Assembly (NCBI RefSeq): GCF_012516395.1
Contig: NZ_CP051206.1
Location: 620,001 to 684,000 of the forward strand
Length of the DNA stretch: 64,000 nt
From: Dolichospermum flos-aquae CCAP 1403/13F
GTDB taxonomy: Bacteria; Cyanobacteriota; Cyanobacteriia; Cyanobacteriales; Nostocaceae
Direction: 5' to 3'
Made by a program: the position numbers and the translations under genes
Part shown: positions 39,794 through 49,390 of the stretch, piece after piece
Layout of the letters: every line of letters begins with the position of its first letter
How positions within the stretch are numbered: position 1 is the stretch's first letter
The notes under the pieces: generated by a model
Told to the model about the DNA's origin: nothing
Databases searched by the model: none
The model's input: the letters and a program-made list of their open reading frames with translations, nothing else

Positions 39794-40381
39794 GTGATAT
39801 TAGTCATTGATAATTACGATAGCTTTACGTATAACTTAGTACAATATTTGGGAGAATTAGCAGTAGATTTCCCAGTGGCTAATGACCTGCAAGTGGTGCG
39901 AAACGATAAGATTACTATAGATGAGATTAGGACATTAAACCCCGATGCAGTGGTGATTTCACCAGGTCCTGGTCGTCCAGATGATGCGGGAGTTTCCCTG
40001 AATGCGATCGCCCAATTAGGAGATAAACTCCCAATTCTAGGCGTGTGCTTAGGACATCAAAGTATTGGTCAGGTTTTCGGTGGTAAAATTGTTTCCGCCC
40101 CAGAATTGATGCACGGAAAAACCTCTTTGGTATCGCACACAGGCATAGGAATTTTTCAAGGTTTAGAAAATCCTTTAACCGCTACCAGATATCATAGTTT
40201 AGTTATTGAGCGCGAAACTTGCCCAGAAGTATTGGAAATTACGGCTTGGGTAGAAGATGGCACAATTATGGGCGTGAGACACCGGAACTATCCTCACATT
40301 CAAGGAGTCCAATTTCATCCGGAGAGTGTCCTAACTGCTTTGGGTAAGGAATTACTGAGAAATTTTCTGCGAACTTTGTAA
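39794..40381 (+). CDS. trpG: Anthranilate/aminodeoxychorismate synthase, glutamine amidotransferase component
   Basis: 195 residues, GTG start. Class I amidotransferase triad is complete: Cys in [11 protein letters not shown], and His/Glu in QFHPESVLT. It supplies ammonia to TrpE or PabB. The short YHSLVIE and [11 protein letters not shown] motifs fit TrpG/PabA. In cyanobacteria one protein may serve both tryptophan and folate synthesis. The next gene starts 12 bp downstream. Confidence 0.92.
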   Translation: MILVIDNYDSFTYNLVQYLGELAVDFPVANDLQVVRNDKITIDEIRTLNPDAVVISPGPGRPDDAGVSLNAIAQLGDKLPILGVCLGHQSIGQVFGGKIVSAPELMHGKTSLVSHTGIGIFQGLENPLTATRYHSLVIERETCPEVLEITAWVEDGTIMGVRHRNYPHIQGVQFHPESVLTALGKELLRNFLRTL

Positions 40382-40393
40382 AGCGAGTATTTT

Positions 40394-41161
40394 ATGAAAC
40401 GACGACAATTGATAGGCTACGCTGGGGCGGGTTTAGTGACGGCTGTAGTTACTAATTTGGTTGATCCAGTTCCAGTAAATGCTCAATCTAGTGGTGTATC
40501 AATTCAGTGGTTAGGACATACTTGCTTTTTATTAACCAATGGTAATGTCAAAATTCTCATCAATCCCTTTAGTAATTTGGGCTGTACAGCTAAATATCGT
40601 CCCCCAAATGTTCCATCAGATTTGGTATTAATTAGTAGTCAATTGTTAGATGAAGGGGCAATAGACAAAATACCAGGAAATCCTAAATTAGTTTATCAGC
40701 CCGGTGTTTATGAGTTTCGCGGCGTTAAGTTTCAGGGAATTACCACAGACCATGATCGTAACAGTGGAAAACGATTTGGGAAAAATATAGCTTGGAAATT
40801 GAACCAAGGGGGAATTAATCTGCTGCACTTAGGGGGTTCTGCTGCACCGATTACTCTAGAACAAAAAATCCTCATGGGTCGCCCCGACGTGCTATTTATA
40901 CCCGTAGGAGGCAGTGCTAAAGCTTATAATCCCGAAGAAGCAAAGGACGCTATTGCAGTATTAAATCCTAAGTTAGTCATTCCCACCCATTACCGCACTC
41001 AAGCCGCTGATGCTAAAGAGTGTGATATTACCCCAGTAGATGATTTTCTGACTTTGATGCAGGGTATTAATGTTCGCCGGAGTAATAATGATTCTGTAGC
41101 GATTAATTCTAAGATTTTGCCGGAAAATACGGAAATTCAGGTTTTGACTTATAAGTTTTGA
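40394..41161 (+). CDS. Exported MBL-fold protein (UlaG-like) lacking the HxHxDH motif
   Basis: 255 residues. The N-terminus MKRRQLIGYAGAGLVTAVV has a twin-arginine and a hydrophobic core, with a likely cleavage after VNAQ: probable Tat export. The body follows the metallo-beta-lactamase fold (IQWLGHTCFLLT, INPF, VIPTHYRT). Where the metal motif HxHxDH should be, the sequence reads LISSQLLDEGAID, so most zinc ligands are missing. It may be non-catalytic or use other residues. Close spacing suggests co-transcription with trpG. Confidence 0.75.
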   Translation: MKRRQLIGYAGAGLVTAVVTNLVDPVPVNAQSSGVSIQWLGHTCFLLTNGNVKILINPFSNLGCTAKYRPPNVPSDLVLISSQLLDEGAIDKIPGNPKLVYQPGVYEFRGVKFQGITTDHDRNSGKRFGKNIAWKLNQGGINLLHLGGSAAPITLEQKILMGRPDVLFIPVGGSAKAYNPEEAKDAIAVLNPKLVIPTHYRTQAADAKECDITPVDDFLTLMQGINVRRSNNDSVAINSKILPENTEIQVLTYKF

Positions 41162-41289
41162 TATCAATTCTAACCCGCTACTAAAAAGCGATCGCTATCT
41201 TTGATTTCTAGGAAAGCGATCGCTGAATATAAATTCAGAAAGTCTTAGTCAATTGATAATAGACCAATTACCAATTACCAATTACCAAA

Positions 41290-42531
41290 TCAACCTGTAT
41301 ACCATTCTGGAGTCAGCTTATCTGCATCAGAAACAGGAGTTTCAGTCGCTAAAGTTCCATTCATAGTCCAAATTTTATCAGCGGATGTTTGTTGATCTCT
41401 CCAGTAAATATCAGTCTTACCATCACCATTGAAATCACCTAAAGATGCTGTCAAACCAGGAGTATTGCTAGGTAAGAAAGCTTCAGAACTTACCGTTGTA
41501 CCATCCATCAGCCAAGCAGTATTTGCCCCACTAGCCGCATTGTGCCAGAAGATATCAGTTTTACCGTCGCCATTGAAATCGCCAATTCTTGCAGTCCAAT
41601 CTGTACCCAATGTGCTAACAACACCTTCAGTCACAAAAACGCCATTCATTGTCCAAATCTTATTCTCGCCTGTAGCGGTATTGCGCCATAAAACATCAGT
41701 TTTGAAGTCGCCGTTAAAATCACCAAGAGTAGAAGTCCAAGAAGCATCTTGAGATTGAAGATCATACTTGGTGGCTTGGCTGCCATCCATAAACCAAGCG
41801 GTATTTGCACCTGTGGTAGGATTGCGCCAGAAGATGTCACTCTTACCATTACCATCAAAATCAACAATGGTTGCAGTCAATCCTGGAGTTGTAGTTTCTA
41901 GGACATTTGCACTAACTACTTTTGTGCCATCCATTTGCCAAATAGCATTTTCACCAGTAGTGGCATTATTCCAGAAAATGTCAGTTTTGCGATCGCCATT
42001 GAAATCGCCAATACTAGCAGTAAAACCTGGATCAACTCGATCTAAAGCTAGGAAACTAGAGACTTTTGCACCATTCATTAGCACAATTACATTTTCACCA
42101 GTTGCTTTATTGCGTAATAAGAAATCAGTCTTATTATCGCTATTAAAATCAGCAGTTTTATAGTCCCAGGTATTTAAGTCATATTTACCCAAAGAAGCTT
42201 GTTCTAAAACTTGTGTTCCGTTCATCAAGCGAACTAAAATTTCACCAGTTTGAGCATTTACCCAAAGTTTATCTGTTTTACCATCACCATTAAAATCAGG
42301 AACAAGGGCTGCGCTGGTTAAATAAGGATTAGGATTGGGGTTAGCACTGCCTCCAATTGGCAATGTAGGTAATGGATTTGTTGGAACTAATGGATCGGCT
42401 AATGCAGAAACAGAAGAACTTCTAACGCTAAAAGATGAAGTATTTAAATCTTCAAGAGGTGATGCTTGCTCGATTTTATTTTGAGCTTGTAAACCGTAAT
42501 TTCTTGTATCTAAAGATAATTGATCAGGCAT
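41290..42531 (-). CDS. FG-GAP/VCBS repeat protein
   Basis: 413 residues. After a 75-residue polar start, seven repeats of about 45-50 residues each contain a calcium-loop DFNGDGKTD-type motif (variants DFNSDNKTD, DFNGDRKTD, DFDGNGKSD, DFNGDFKTD) followed by WxN-TGE-xxW-MxG. This predicts a seven-bladed beta-propeller with Ca2+ in the blades. No classical signal peptide is visible, although such proteins are often secreted by type I systems. Function unknown, possibly surface or extracellular. Confidence 0.85.
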   Translation of the reverse strand: MPDQLSLDTRNYGLQAQNKIEQASPLEDLNTSSFSVRSSSVSALADPLVPTNPLPTLPIGGSANPNPNPYLTSAALVPDFNGDGKTDKLWVNAQTGEILVRLMNGTQVLEQASLGKYDLNTWDYKTADFNSDNKTDFLLRNKATGENVIVLMNGAKVSSFLALDRVDPGFTASIGDFNGDRKTDIFWNNATTGENAIWQMDGTKVVSANVLETTTPGLTATIVDFDGNGKSDIFWRNPTTGANTAWFMDGSQATKYDLQSQDASWTSTLGDFNGDFKTDVLWRNTATGENKIWTMNGVFVTEGVVSTLGTDWTARIGDFNGDGKTDIFWHNAASGANTAWLMDGTTVSSEAFLPSNTPGLTASLGDFNGDGKTDIYWRDQQTSADKIWTMNGTLATETPVSDADKLTPEWYTG

Positions 42532-42905
42532 GACTTGTTTTTATGAGTTATTAACATCTATTTTTAATTTGATTTATATGAAGATTCTGTAAATAACAAA
42601 CATTTGGTTAATTATTTTGATTGAATGTCATTATTTATAGACATTTTCATAATGTTCATCAACACTAACTTTTAATTTTTAAAGTAATATCTAAACAATC
42701 AAAAAATATTTTATATTCTGTTTATCAATGTCATCATTTAAAAATGAAATCCTGTTTTGTTGACAATCTCATCCCTAAAAGTCCTCATGGATTGTCAAGG
42801 AAATTAAAAATTGGTTAAAATAACTAAAATTAGCAATTTTCCTGACAACATCCTACGTAGTCTATAATTGTTAAAGCCAAAAATAACACTATCAATAAAT
42901 CAACT
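42532..42905. other. AT-rich spacer between divergent genes
   Basis: 374 bp between the FG-GAP gene and pepP, which point away from each other, so both promoters must lie here. I see no repeat or RNA signature beyond general AT-richness. Confidence 0.6.
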
Positions 42906-44213
42906 ATGCAAACAGAATATCGGCAACGTCGTGAGCAGTTAATGGCGAAAATAGGCAGTGGTACAGCGATTTTTAGAAGTGCGCCGACCGCAGTAATGCA
43001 CAACGATGTCGAGTATATTTATCGTCAAGATAGTGATTTCTTTTACTTAACTGGCTTTAACGAAGCCCAAGCGGTCGCAGTATTAGCACCACATCATCCA
43101 GAACATCGGTTTATCTTATTTGTCCAACCCAAAGACCGAGAAAAGGAAGTTTGGAGTGGTTATCGTTGTGGAATAGACGCAGCTAAGGAATTTTATGGTG
43201 CAGATGTAGCTTACCCCATTGCGGAGTTAGATGAAAAGTTACCCCAATATTTAGAAAAAGCCAATTGTATCTATTATCATTTAGGACGCGATCGCAATTT
43301 CAACGACAAAATTCTCCAACATTATCAAAACTTACTCCGAACCTATCCCAAACGTGGTACAGGCCCCACATCCATCACCGACCCTGGTACTGTCCTCAAC
43401 ACCATGCGGTTATATAAAAGCAAAACAGAATTAGATCTAATGCGTCAAGCCGTAGAAATTGCCGTAGAAGCTCATAATTATGCTTTGCAAACCACCGCAC
43501 CAGGACGTTATGAATATGAAATCCAAGCCGAAATAGAACATATTTTCCGGTTGCGGGGGGGAATGGGACCAGCTTATCCTTCCATTGTCGCATCAGGTAC
43601 AAATGCTTGCGTACTGCATTACATCGAAAACAACTGTCAAATGCAAGCAAATGATTTACTCTTGATTGATGCTGGTTGCGCTTATAGTTATTACAACTCT
43701 GATATTACCCGCACATTTCCCGTTAGTGGTAAATTCACATCAGAACAAAAAGCATTATATGAAATAGTATTAGCAGCACAAAAACAAGCAATAGCAGAAG
43801 TAAAGCCGGGTAATTCCTTCCATGCACCTCATAATGCAGCCGTGCGGATATTAACAGAAGGATTAGTCGAACTGGGTTTACTCAAAGGAGAAATTGATAA
43901 ATTAATCGCAGAGGAAAAATATAAACTCTTTTATATGCACCGCACCAGTCATTGGTTAGGCTTAGATGTCCATGATGTCGGAATGTATCAAGATGGAGAA
44001 AACCCCCAAACCTTACAACCTGGACAAGTGTTAACCATAGAACCAGGACTTTATATTGTACCGGATACCAAACCCGCCGAAGACCAACCGGAAATTGACC
44101 CCCGTTGGGTAGGAATTGGGATTCGTATTGAAGATGATGTCTTAGTTACCGCAGATGGAAATGAGGTTTTAACAGCGGGAGTTCCCAAGGAAATAAAGGA
44201 TTTAGAAAAATAG
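42906..44213 (+). CDS. pepP: Xaa-Pro aminopeptidase (aminopeptidase P)
   Basis: 435 residues. The N-terminal AMP domain is followed by the pita-bread domain with the metal ligands: LLIDAGCAYSYYNSDITR (two Asp), TSHWLGLDVHDVG (His), LTIEPGLYI (Glu) and GIRIEDDVLVT (Glu). It cleaves N-terminal residues next to proline using two Mn2+. Full length. Confidence 0.95.
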   Translation: MQTEYRQRREQLMAKIGSGTAIFRSAPTAVMHNDVEYIYRQDSDFFYLTGFNEAQAVAVLAPHHPEHRFILFVQPKDREKEVWSGYRCGIDAAKEFYGADVAYPIAELDEKLPQYLEKANCIYYHLGRDRNFNDKILQHYQNLLRTYPKRGTGPTSITDPGTVLNTMRLYKSKTELDLMRQAVEIAVEAHNYALQTTAPGRYEYEIQAEIEHIFRLRGGMGPAYPSIVASGTNACVLHYIENNCQMQANDLLLIDAGCAYSYYNSDITRTFPVSGKFTSEQKALYEIVLAAQKQAIAEVKPGNSFHAPHNAAVRILTEGLVELGLLKGEIDKLIAEEKYKLFYMHRTSHWLGLDVHDVGMYQDGENPQTLQPGQVLTIEPGLYIVPDTKPAEDQPEIDPRWVGIGIRIEDDVLVTADGNEVLTAGVPKEIKDLEK

Positions 44214-44277
44214 TGGCAAAGTATTTTGTAGGGTGGGCAATGCCCACCAAATCATGATTGAGAAGTATAATTAATGA

Positions 44278-44577
44278 TGTGATAGTTATTGGTTTGATGA
44301 TGATCGTAAAAACTTCTATGTAAATGGTCAACTTCGGGGTCATTGTGAAGAAAGAAAAATTTACACTGGCAATTTTTATTCTACTTTTAACACATACAAA
44401 GGTCGTTTAGGAACAGACATGAATATTTATGATTCCTATGATGTCAAAGTTGGTTATCTGGATAGTTGTGGGAACGTGCATAAAAATGATGGAACAATGG
44501 TTCTTTCAGGTGAAAATCATAGCGGTTTGGCAAATGTAAGTTATTATTTGTTAGATTTGTTAGATTTGTTAGGATAA
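44278..44577 (+). pseudogene. 5'-truncated gene fragment, unknown family
   Basis: An open frame of 99 codons with no suitable start: it reads DSYWFDDDRKNFYVNGQLRG, later IYDSYDVKVGYLDSCGNVHK and ends LLDLLDLLG. The repeating short beta-strand pattern (YD..G..VGY.D..G) resembles small four-bladed beta-flower domains, but I am not sure. The first in-frame Met is at 44419, in the middle of the conserved part, so the gene looks broken. A hairpin GGTGGGCAATGCCCACC lies just upstream (44231-44248). Confidence 0.45.
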
Positions 44578-44625
44578 AGGTAAAATAACATTCAAAGAAC
44601 TAACAAAAAATAGATGAGGAATATT

Positions 44626-45063
44626 ATGGAAGTTTCTCTTTACGAGCGTGACTTTTTACTGTGGACAACAGATATAGTTAATAAACTCAAGTCCAAAGAT
44701 TTTGACCACCTAGATTTAGAAAATTTAATTGAGGAAATTGAGACTTTGGGAAGATCAGAAAAAAAAGAACTTAAAAGCCGACTTTTGGTTCTGCTAGAAC
44801 ATTTACTCAAAAGATTGTACGTTAATTCACCAGATAATTATCGGGGTTGGGAAATAACAATTAATGAACAACGACGACAATTAGAATTAGAACTTGAAGA
44901 TTCTCCAAGTTTGAAGAATATCTGGGATGAATCTTTTAATACAGCTTGGAGACTAGCAATTAAAGGAGTTCGTAAAGATTATCCACAAGTTATATTTCCC
45001 GATGTATGTCCATATTCTTCTGACATAGATTCTATGTTAGATTGTGATTTTTGGAAACAATAA
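44626..45063 (+). CDS. DUF29 family protein, copy 2
   Basis: 145 residues from ATG 44626, chosen because GAGG lies six bases upstream; ATG 44614 is possible. LYERDFLLWTTDIVNKLKS, LDLENLIEEIETL and the end FPDVCPYSSDIDSML match the copy at 31847-32296. Unknown function. It opens an accessory islet of toxin-antitoxin and IS genes. Confidence 0.85.
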   Translation: MEVSLYERDFLLWTTDIVNKLKSKDFDHLDLENLIEEIETLGRSEKKELKSRLLVLLEHLLKRLYVNSPDNYRGWEITINEQRRQLELELEDSPSLKNIWDESFNTAWRLAIKGVRKDYPQVIFPDVCPYSSDIDSMLDCDFWKQ

Positions 45064-45141
45064 ACAATCAAACATTATTTGGCGATTTACAGTCGCTATA
45101 ATCAATATATCGAAAAGTACAATCTGTAGTATTAAAACATC

Positions 45142-45537
45142 ATGAATACTATTAAAATCAAAGTCTCACCATTAGATTTACTTCAAGCTATTCAGCAATT
45201 AAGTCAACCTGAATTATATCAATTTATCGAGACATTTCTGCAATTTAAAGCTCAAAAAATTGCGCCTAATTTATCAAAACAGGAATCTGAATTATTACTC
45301 AAAATCAATCAAGATTTGCCTCTAGAATTACAACATCAATATCAAATATTGATAGAAAAACGCCATCAAGAAACCTTAACGGAATCAGAATATGAACAAC
45401 TTTTAGAATTAACTGAACAAGTAGAAAAATATCAAGCTCAACGCATGGAATATTTAACTCAATTAGCTCAAATTAGACAAGTTTCTCTTACCACCTTAAT
45501 TACACAAATGGGAGTTAAATCAATTAACAATGACTGA
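45142..45537 (+). CDS. Conserved hypothetical protein, helical
   Basis: 131 residues, almost wholly helical and Gln/Glu/Leu-rich (SPLDLLQAIQQLSQPELYQF, then LTESEYEQLLELTEQVEKYQ). No known domain named with confidence; similar small proteins often precede HNH nucleases in cyanobacteria. Here its stop overlaps a 14-codon frame (ATG 45530 to TAA 45574) that may be the stub of such a partner, directly before the MntA/HepT pair. It may be an antitoxin-like protein without its toxin; this is inference. Confidence 0.65.
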   Translation: MNTIKIKVSPLDLLQAIQQLSQPELYQFIETFLQFKAQKIAPNLSKQESELLLKINQDLPLELQHQYQILIEKRHQETLTESEYEQLLELTEQVEKYQAQRMEYLTQLAQIRQVSLTTLITQMGVKSINND

Positions 45538-45577
45538 TAATAAACTCAATGCTCAAATTAATGAGGATGAATAAATT

Positions 45578-45868
45578 ATGAACCGTGAAGAAGTATTACA
45601 AATTCTCAGAACACATCAACAAGAATTACAAAATTTAGGAGTAAAATCCCTGGAATTATTTGGTTCTGTTGCTCGTAATGAAGCTCGTTCTGATAGTGAT
45701 GTGGATTTATTAGCAGAATTATCGGAATCAATGAGTTTATTTCAGTTTATTGAAGCTAAACTCTATATTCAAGATTTATTAAAATGTCCGGTAGATATGG
45801 GAACAAAAGATGCTTTACGCGAACATTTGCGCCAACCAATTCTAGAGGATATTGTCTATGTCTTCTAG
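45578..45868 (+). CDS. mntA: MntA-type minimal nucleotidyltransferase antitoxin
   Basis: 96 residues. The GSx10DxD motif is exact: GS-VARNEARSDS-DVD near residues 29-43. MntA antitoxins inactivate HepT by adding AMP units to a tyrosine of the toxin (type VII system). The gene overlaps the next one by 11 bp. Confidence 0.9.
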   Translation: MNREEVLQILRTHQQELQNLGVKSLELFGSVARNEARSDSDVDLLAELSESMSLFQFIEAKLYIQDLLKCPVDMGTKDALREHLRQPILEDIVYVF

Positions 45869-46214
45869 AAATTGGCTGGTTCGTATTCAGGATATTCTTG
45901 ACTCCACCTGTACAATTAGGGACTGTGCAGCAGGACTGACCTTTGAAACATTTTGCGAAAATAAAGTTATCGTCAAAGCCGTACTTTACGACTACATGAT
46001 TATTGGTGAAGCCTCTAAACATATTCCTGAAGACATAAAGAAACGTTACCCGGAAATTCCTTGGCGATTAATGGGTGATATGCGAAATGTTGTTACCCAT
46101 GAATATTTTCAGGTTAGGCTCAAATTGATATGGCAAGGAATTAATAATGATATTCCTTTACTAATCCAACAATTACAAAATTTACTCGAAAAAGAATCTC
46201 AATCATTACAATAA
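45858..46214 (+). CDS. hepT: HepT-like HEPN toxin RNase
   Basis: 118 residues from ATG 45858. The HEPN motif Rx4HxY is present as RNVVTHEY near residue 77, which includes the Tyr that MntA would AMPylate. Helical throughout. HepT is an RNase that cleaves tRNA or mRNA when free. The overlapping stop/start with mntA indicates a coupled toxin-antitoxin operon. Confidence 0.9.
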   Translation: MSSRNWLVRIQDILDSTCTIRDCAAGLTFETFCENKVIVKAVLYDYMIIGEASKHIPEDIKKRYPEIPWRLMGDMRNVVTHEYFQVRLKLIWQGINNDIPLLIQQLQNLLEKESQSLQ

Positions 46215-46224
46215 TATTCGCCCC

Positions 46225-46398
46225 TTAAAGATAAGCCCCTCGAAGATTCTCCTCTTCAAAATACGCCCCTTGAAGATTCTCCTCTTCAATATACGCATCT
46301 TGAAGATACGCCCCTATAAGATTTGCCCCTATAAGATTTGCCCCTCGAAGATTCGCCCATTCAAGATACGCCCCTTGAAGATTTGCCTCTTGAAGATT
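46225..46398 (-). pseudogene. C-terminal fragment of a pentapeptide-repeat protein
   Basis: On the minus strand this is an unbroken run of A(N/Y)LxG pentapeptides (NLQEANLQGAYLEWANL, then RGANLIGANLIGAYLQ) ending at TAA. There is no start: upstream it runs straight into the end of the ISAs1 element at 46400. Pentapeptide repeats form a right-handed beta-helix. It is probably the tail of the gene whose N-terminus is at 47333-47887, on the same strand across the IS. Confidence 0.75.
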
Positions 46399-46399
46399 C

Positions 46400-47341
46400 C
46401 AGGGTTAGCGCATCTCAAACGCTATTGACAGAAGAATTACAGTAGAGGAGAATAGTTTGCTATGGATGCTGCTAACACAGAAACCATGTATTGATCATTC
46501 ATGGCAGCTCGTCGTGATTTTTGTCGAATACTGCGACGAAAAGTTGGTTCTCTGTCTAAGGCATTGAGGGCAATACGACGTAGTAAGGCAAAGTTTTGTG
46601 GACTGTGCATGGAACGAATTCGACATTCATCTTCATGGAAAGTGACATCCAATGTCCAATGAACAGAGTTTTCAATCCCCCAATGCTGTCGAATTGCACT
46701 ACCAATTTTGTTAGCATCACTATCAAGACTAGTAATATAAAATTGAATTTCATGGGTAGTTTTATTCCAATGCTGAACCTTACGAACTACCATGACTACT
46801 GTTGTTAATCCTGCCCATTGGTTTTGTTCATAAAGTGCTGGTAATTGTGAAATTGGAACAGTATAAACTGTCCGATTTTCGATGCGGTGATGTCCTTTTT
46901 CCACCCGTTGACTAATACTAACATCAACACCCTTAAAGTTTAGAGATTGTGCTGTTTTAAACCAATTTTTCACTTGTTGATGTAGGGTGGGATGATTATC
47001 TTTTAGGCTTAAAATATAATCAGCATTTCCAGCTATGATTTGTTCGGCAATTGATTTTTGTGTACCCATTGCATCAATAGTGATAATACAGCCAGATAAG
47101 TCCAGAGTCTCTAATAGTGCTGGAATTGCGGTGATTTCATTTGATTTACAACTGACCTTTGTTTGCCCTAAAATTAACAGATGTTCTGGTTTTGCACTTC
47201 TTCTTAAATCCTGTTGACATTACTTAGATACAGCGGCTAGATGGGTTATATATTAACTTACCTTGAGTTGTGTCACTTGAACATCCTCCCACATATCAAA
47301 TAAATCCCCTTGTCAATAGGGTTTGAGATGCGCTAACCCTG
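46400..47341 (-). mobile_element. ISAs1-family insertion sequence, internally deleted
   Basis: About 942 bp with terminal repeats: AGGGTTAGCGCATCTCAAAC (46401-46420) has its exact complement at 47321-47340, and the match extends about 10 more bases with one mismatch (CTATTGACA). An outer C/G pair is also shared. The transposase lacks its N-terminal third, so the element cannot move by itself. I see no clear target duplication, which suggests loss or rearrangement beside it. Confidence 0.8.
46437..47219 (-). pseudogene. ISAs1-family transposase, N-terminally truncated
   Basis: Open for 261 codons after a TAA at 47220-47222; an internal ATG at 47069 gives 210 residues. Family motifs: LILGQTKVSCKSNEITAIPA, CIITIDAMGTQKSIAEQII (DDE aspartate), YILSLKDNHPTLH, and RQHWGIENSVHWTLDVTFHED with the catalytic Glu. 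Related transposases have about 120-150 more residues at the N-terminus, including the first Asp. That part is deleted here. Confidence 0.85.
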
Positions 47342-47887
47342 CTCTGAATATACAGCATACAAAAATTCAGTAGGCAAGCGATGACTAATTATTTCTGCTG
47401 ATGCTGAATTTAGATTAAATTCGTCTTGTAGGCACTTAGCAAAAGGAGTTTTAATTTCTTGAATAACAATAAAATTTTGGGGACATTCAAAAAAATCTTG
47501 ATAAATAGTAATTTCTTCAGTTTCTAGTTTTTCTAAACACTGATTGAAAAGCTGTTCCAAAATTTCCCGCAGTTTATCCTCTTTTACTTCTTTCCCCTGA
47601 CTTGCTTCCTGTAGTAAATCTTGATTATCTCCTATGAGATTCACCATTGCCTGTGTTAAAGCCGAAGAGATTAACAACCAAGCAATTTCTCCCGGTTCTT
47701 GTGCTACTCCAATAGCCGCACCAATATCAACAATATTTTCAGGCAAATTACCAATATTACCAGTAACCGCATTTGCCCCAACCTTGATTATTCCCACCCC
47801 AAAATCCCGCCAATTCACATTAATCTCTCTTTGTCCCAGCGCAACGGGTTTTTTGAGAATAATTCCAATTCCAGGTCTGTTATTCAT
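47333..47887 (-). pseudogene. N-terminal fragment of a larger cyanobacterial protein cut by the IS
   Basis: 184 codons with a normal start. Segments include WRDFGVGIIKVGANAVTGNI, a hydrophobic IAWLLISSALTQAMVNLIG and LPTEFLYAVYSE. Its stop codon TAG lies inside the terminal repeat of the ISAs1 element, so the original C-terminus is lost. This kind of N-terminal domain precedes NACHT/AAA or pentapeptide parts in some cyanobacterial proteins; together with 46225-46398 it likely formed one gene. The exact family is not known to me. Confidence 0.6.
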
Positions 47888-48444
47888 AGATATTGGTGTG
47901 TTTATCGTAATACTTAAATTTCAGGCATATAAACACCCATATTTTAACCTATAACGTTACGCACTTACACAACATAAATCACAGTGCGTTAGCTAGTAGG
48001 TTGGGTTGACGCAAGGAAACCCAACATTTCCTATAATCATAATTGTCAGAATCAGGTGGTTATCGAGCGAAGTCGAGATAATATCCAGGATGTAAGGATT
48101 TACAGGATTTGATTTTTTGCTAAACCCCTATAATGGCTGAAAAAGAAAATCTCTTCCTTCTCTTCTTTGCGTCTTTGCTCCTTTGCGACTTTGCGCGAAA
48201 TACATTGTCTGAATCAGGAACCGATTAAAGGATTGACAGGATTTTGTGTAAAGTTTGATTTTTTGGGATGTAAGGATTTTTGGATATTACCTGAATTATG
48301 ATGTAGGAAAGATATGATAGTCCATCAAATAAAAATCCTAAAAATCATCAAAATCCTAAAAATCACAGTTTAGACAGTGGAGATATCAATTAAAAAACGC
48401 CGTGCCGCTGTATTATCGTAATTACCAATATAACCACTTACAAA
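47888..48444. other. Repeat-rich spacer, no gene seen
   Basis: About 557 bp. It holds common cyanobacterial intergenic fragments: GGTTGGGTTGACGCAAGGAA near 48001, ATCGAGCGAAGTCGAGATAA at 48062, TTTGCGTCTTTGCTCCTTTG near 48166, and repeated AAGGATTTACAGGATTT pieces. No supported ORF. Confidence 0.6.
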
Positions 48445-48518
48445 TCGGGATGACAGGATTCGAACCTGCGGCATCCTGCTCCCAAAGCAGGCGCGCTACC
48501 AAGCTGCGCTACATCCCG
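48445..48518 (-). tRNA. tRNA-Pro (anticodon TGG)
   Basis: On the minus strand it starts CGGGATGTAGCGCAGCTTGG, pairs with a 3' CATCCCG plus A discriminator, and has the anticodon arm CCTGC-TTTGGGA-GCAGG (anticodon TGG) and a GGTTCGAATCC T-arm. 74 nt, CCA not encoded. Confidence 0.97.
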
Positions 48519-48681
48519 TAAAGCCATCAAAACCAAATCTGACACTAACTAAATAATGTTTTTTTGGTTCACCTCGACTATCATATCACAAAAAAGAATA
48601 AATGCAAACCCAATAATCCAGAAAAATCAGATTTAGGGAAATATACTTAGTTCCCTAATCCCCAAACCCCAGCCACGTTTA

Positions 48682-49209
48682 TCACTGAGGATACCAAAAC
48701 ATTCCTTTTATACCTTCAGGATCTGACATAAAGCCCATCGTCTTATAGAAATCTACAACATGAGGGTCAGCAAAAAGAGTGACATTACTAATTTCCTCAT
48801 TCCTAAGTTTTTTGAGGACATATTTCATTAATGCCTTACCTAGACCTCTACTTTGAAAATCAGGATGGACGACTACATCCCAAATAGTGGCATTAAAAGC
48901 ATGATCTGAGGTAGCACGGGCAAAACCAATCAAACGCTTTTTATTTCCTCGTACTTGCCACATAGAGGCCACGAGAAAACTATGCTCAATCGCTTTTTTT
49001 ACTTTTCTCAGGGGGCGACGTGACCAGCCAACTGCATCACAGAGTTCTTCAAGTTCATAAAGGTCAATATCTCTTTCCGTACTGAAAACGATTTGATCCT
49101 TACCTACACTAGAATTACCATCAACTTCCGCTGTATGCTCATTAACAGCAGTGTTTTTATTTGCCGCTAAAGATTCAGGAGTGCTAAACCAAGTTTTCCA
49201 AAAACCCAT
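48682..49209 (-). CDS. GNAT N-acetyltransferase (plastid NSI/Ycf52-like)
   Basis: 175 residues. The GNAT acetyl-CoA site is [20 protein letters not shown] (Q/RxxGxG/A), followed by [18 protein letters not shown]. The start of the domain, [21 protein letters not shown], is typical of the cyanobacterial group related to plastid NSI/GNAT and red-algal Ycf52, which act on lysines or on arylalkylamines. The first 40 residues are polar and variable. Confidence 0.85.
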   Translation of the reverse strand: MGFWKTWFSTPESLAANKNTAVNEHTAEVDGNSSVGKDQIVFSTERDIDLYELEELCDAVGWSRRPLRKVKKAIEHSFLVASMWQVRGNKKRLIGFARATSDHAFNATIWDVVVHPDFQSRGLGKALMKYVLKKLRNEEISNVTLFADPHVVDFYKTMGFMSDPEGIKGMFWYPQ

Positions 49210-49390
49210 GCCAATGCAGTTCGGGTAGTATGACTAAAATTGGTTTCCACTTTTTAAAAGTGTTGATTCACATTTAACATCACTGTGATCATTGCTTGCC
49301 AATCCACTAGAAATATTCTAGGTGTTTTAGCGATTTGTAATACTCACAGCTAGTTATCAGGTGTTTCTTCCCAATCACTCTCAACTCTAG

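Noticed and set aside
46215..46400. Repetitive DNA after hepT as a CRISPR-like or simple repeat
   Set aside because: On the minus strand it translates as in-frame pentapeptide repeats, so it is a coding remnant.
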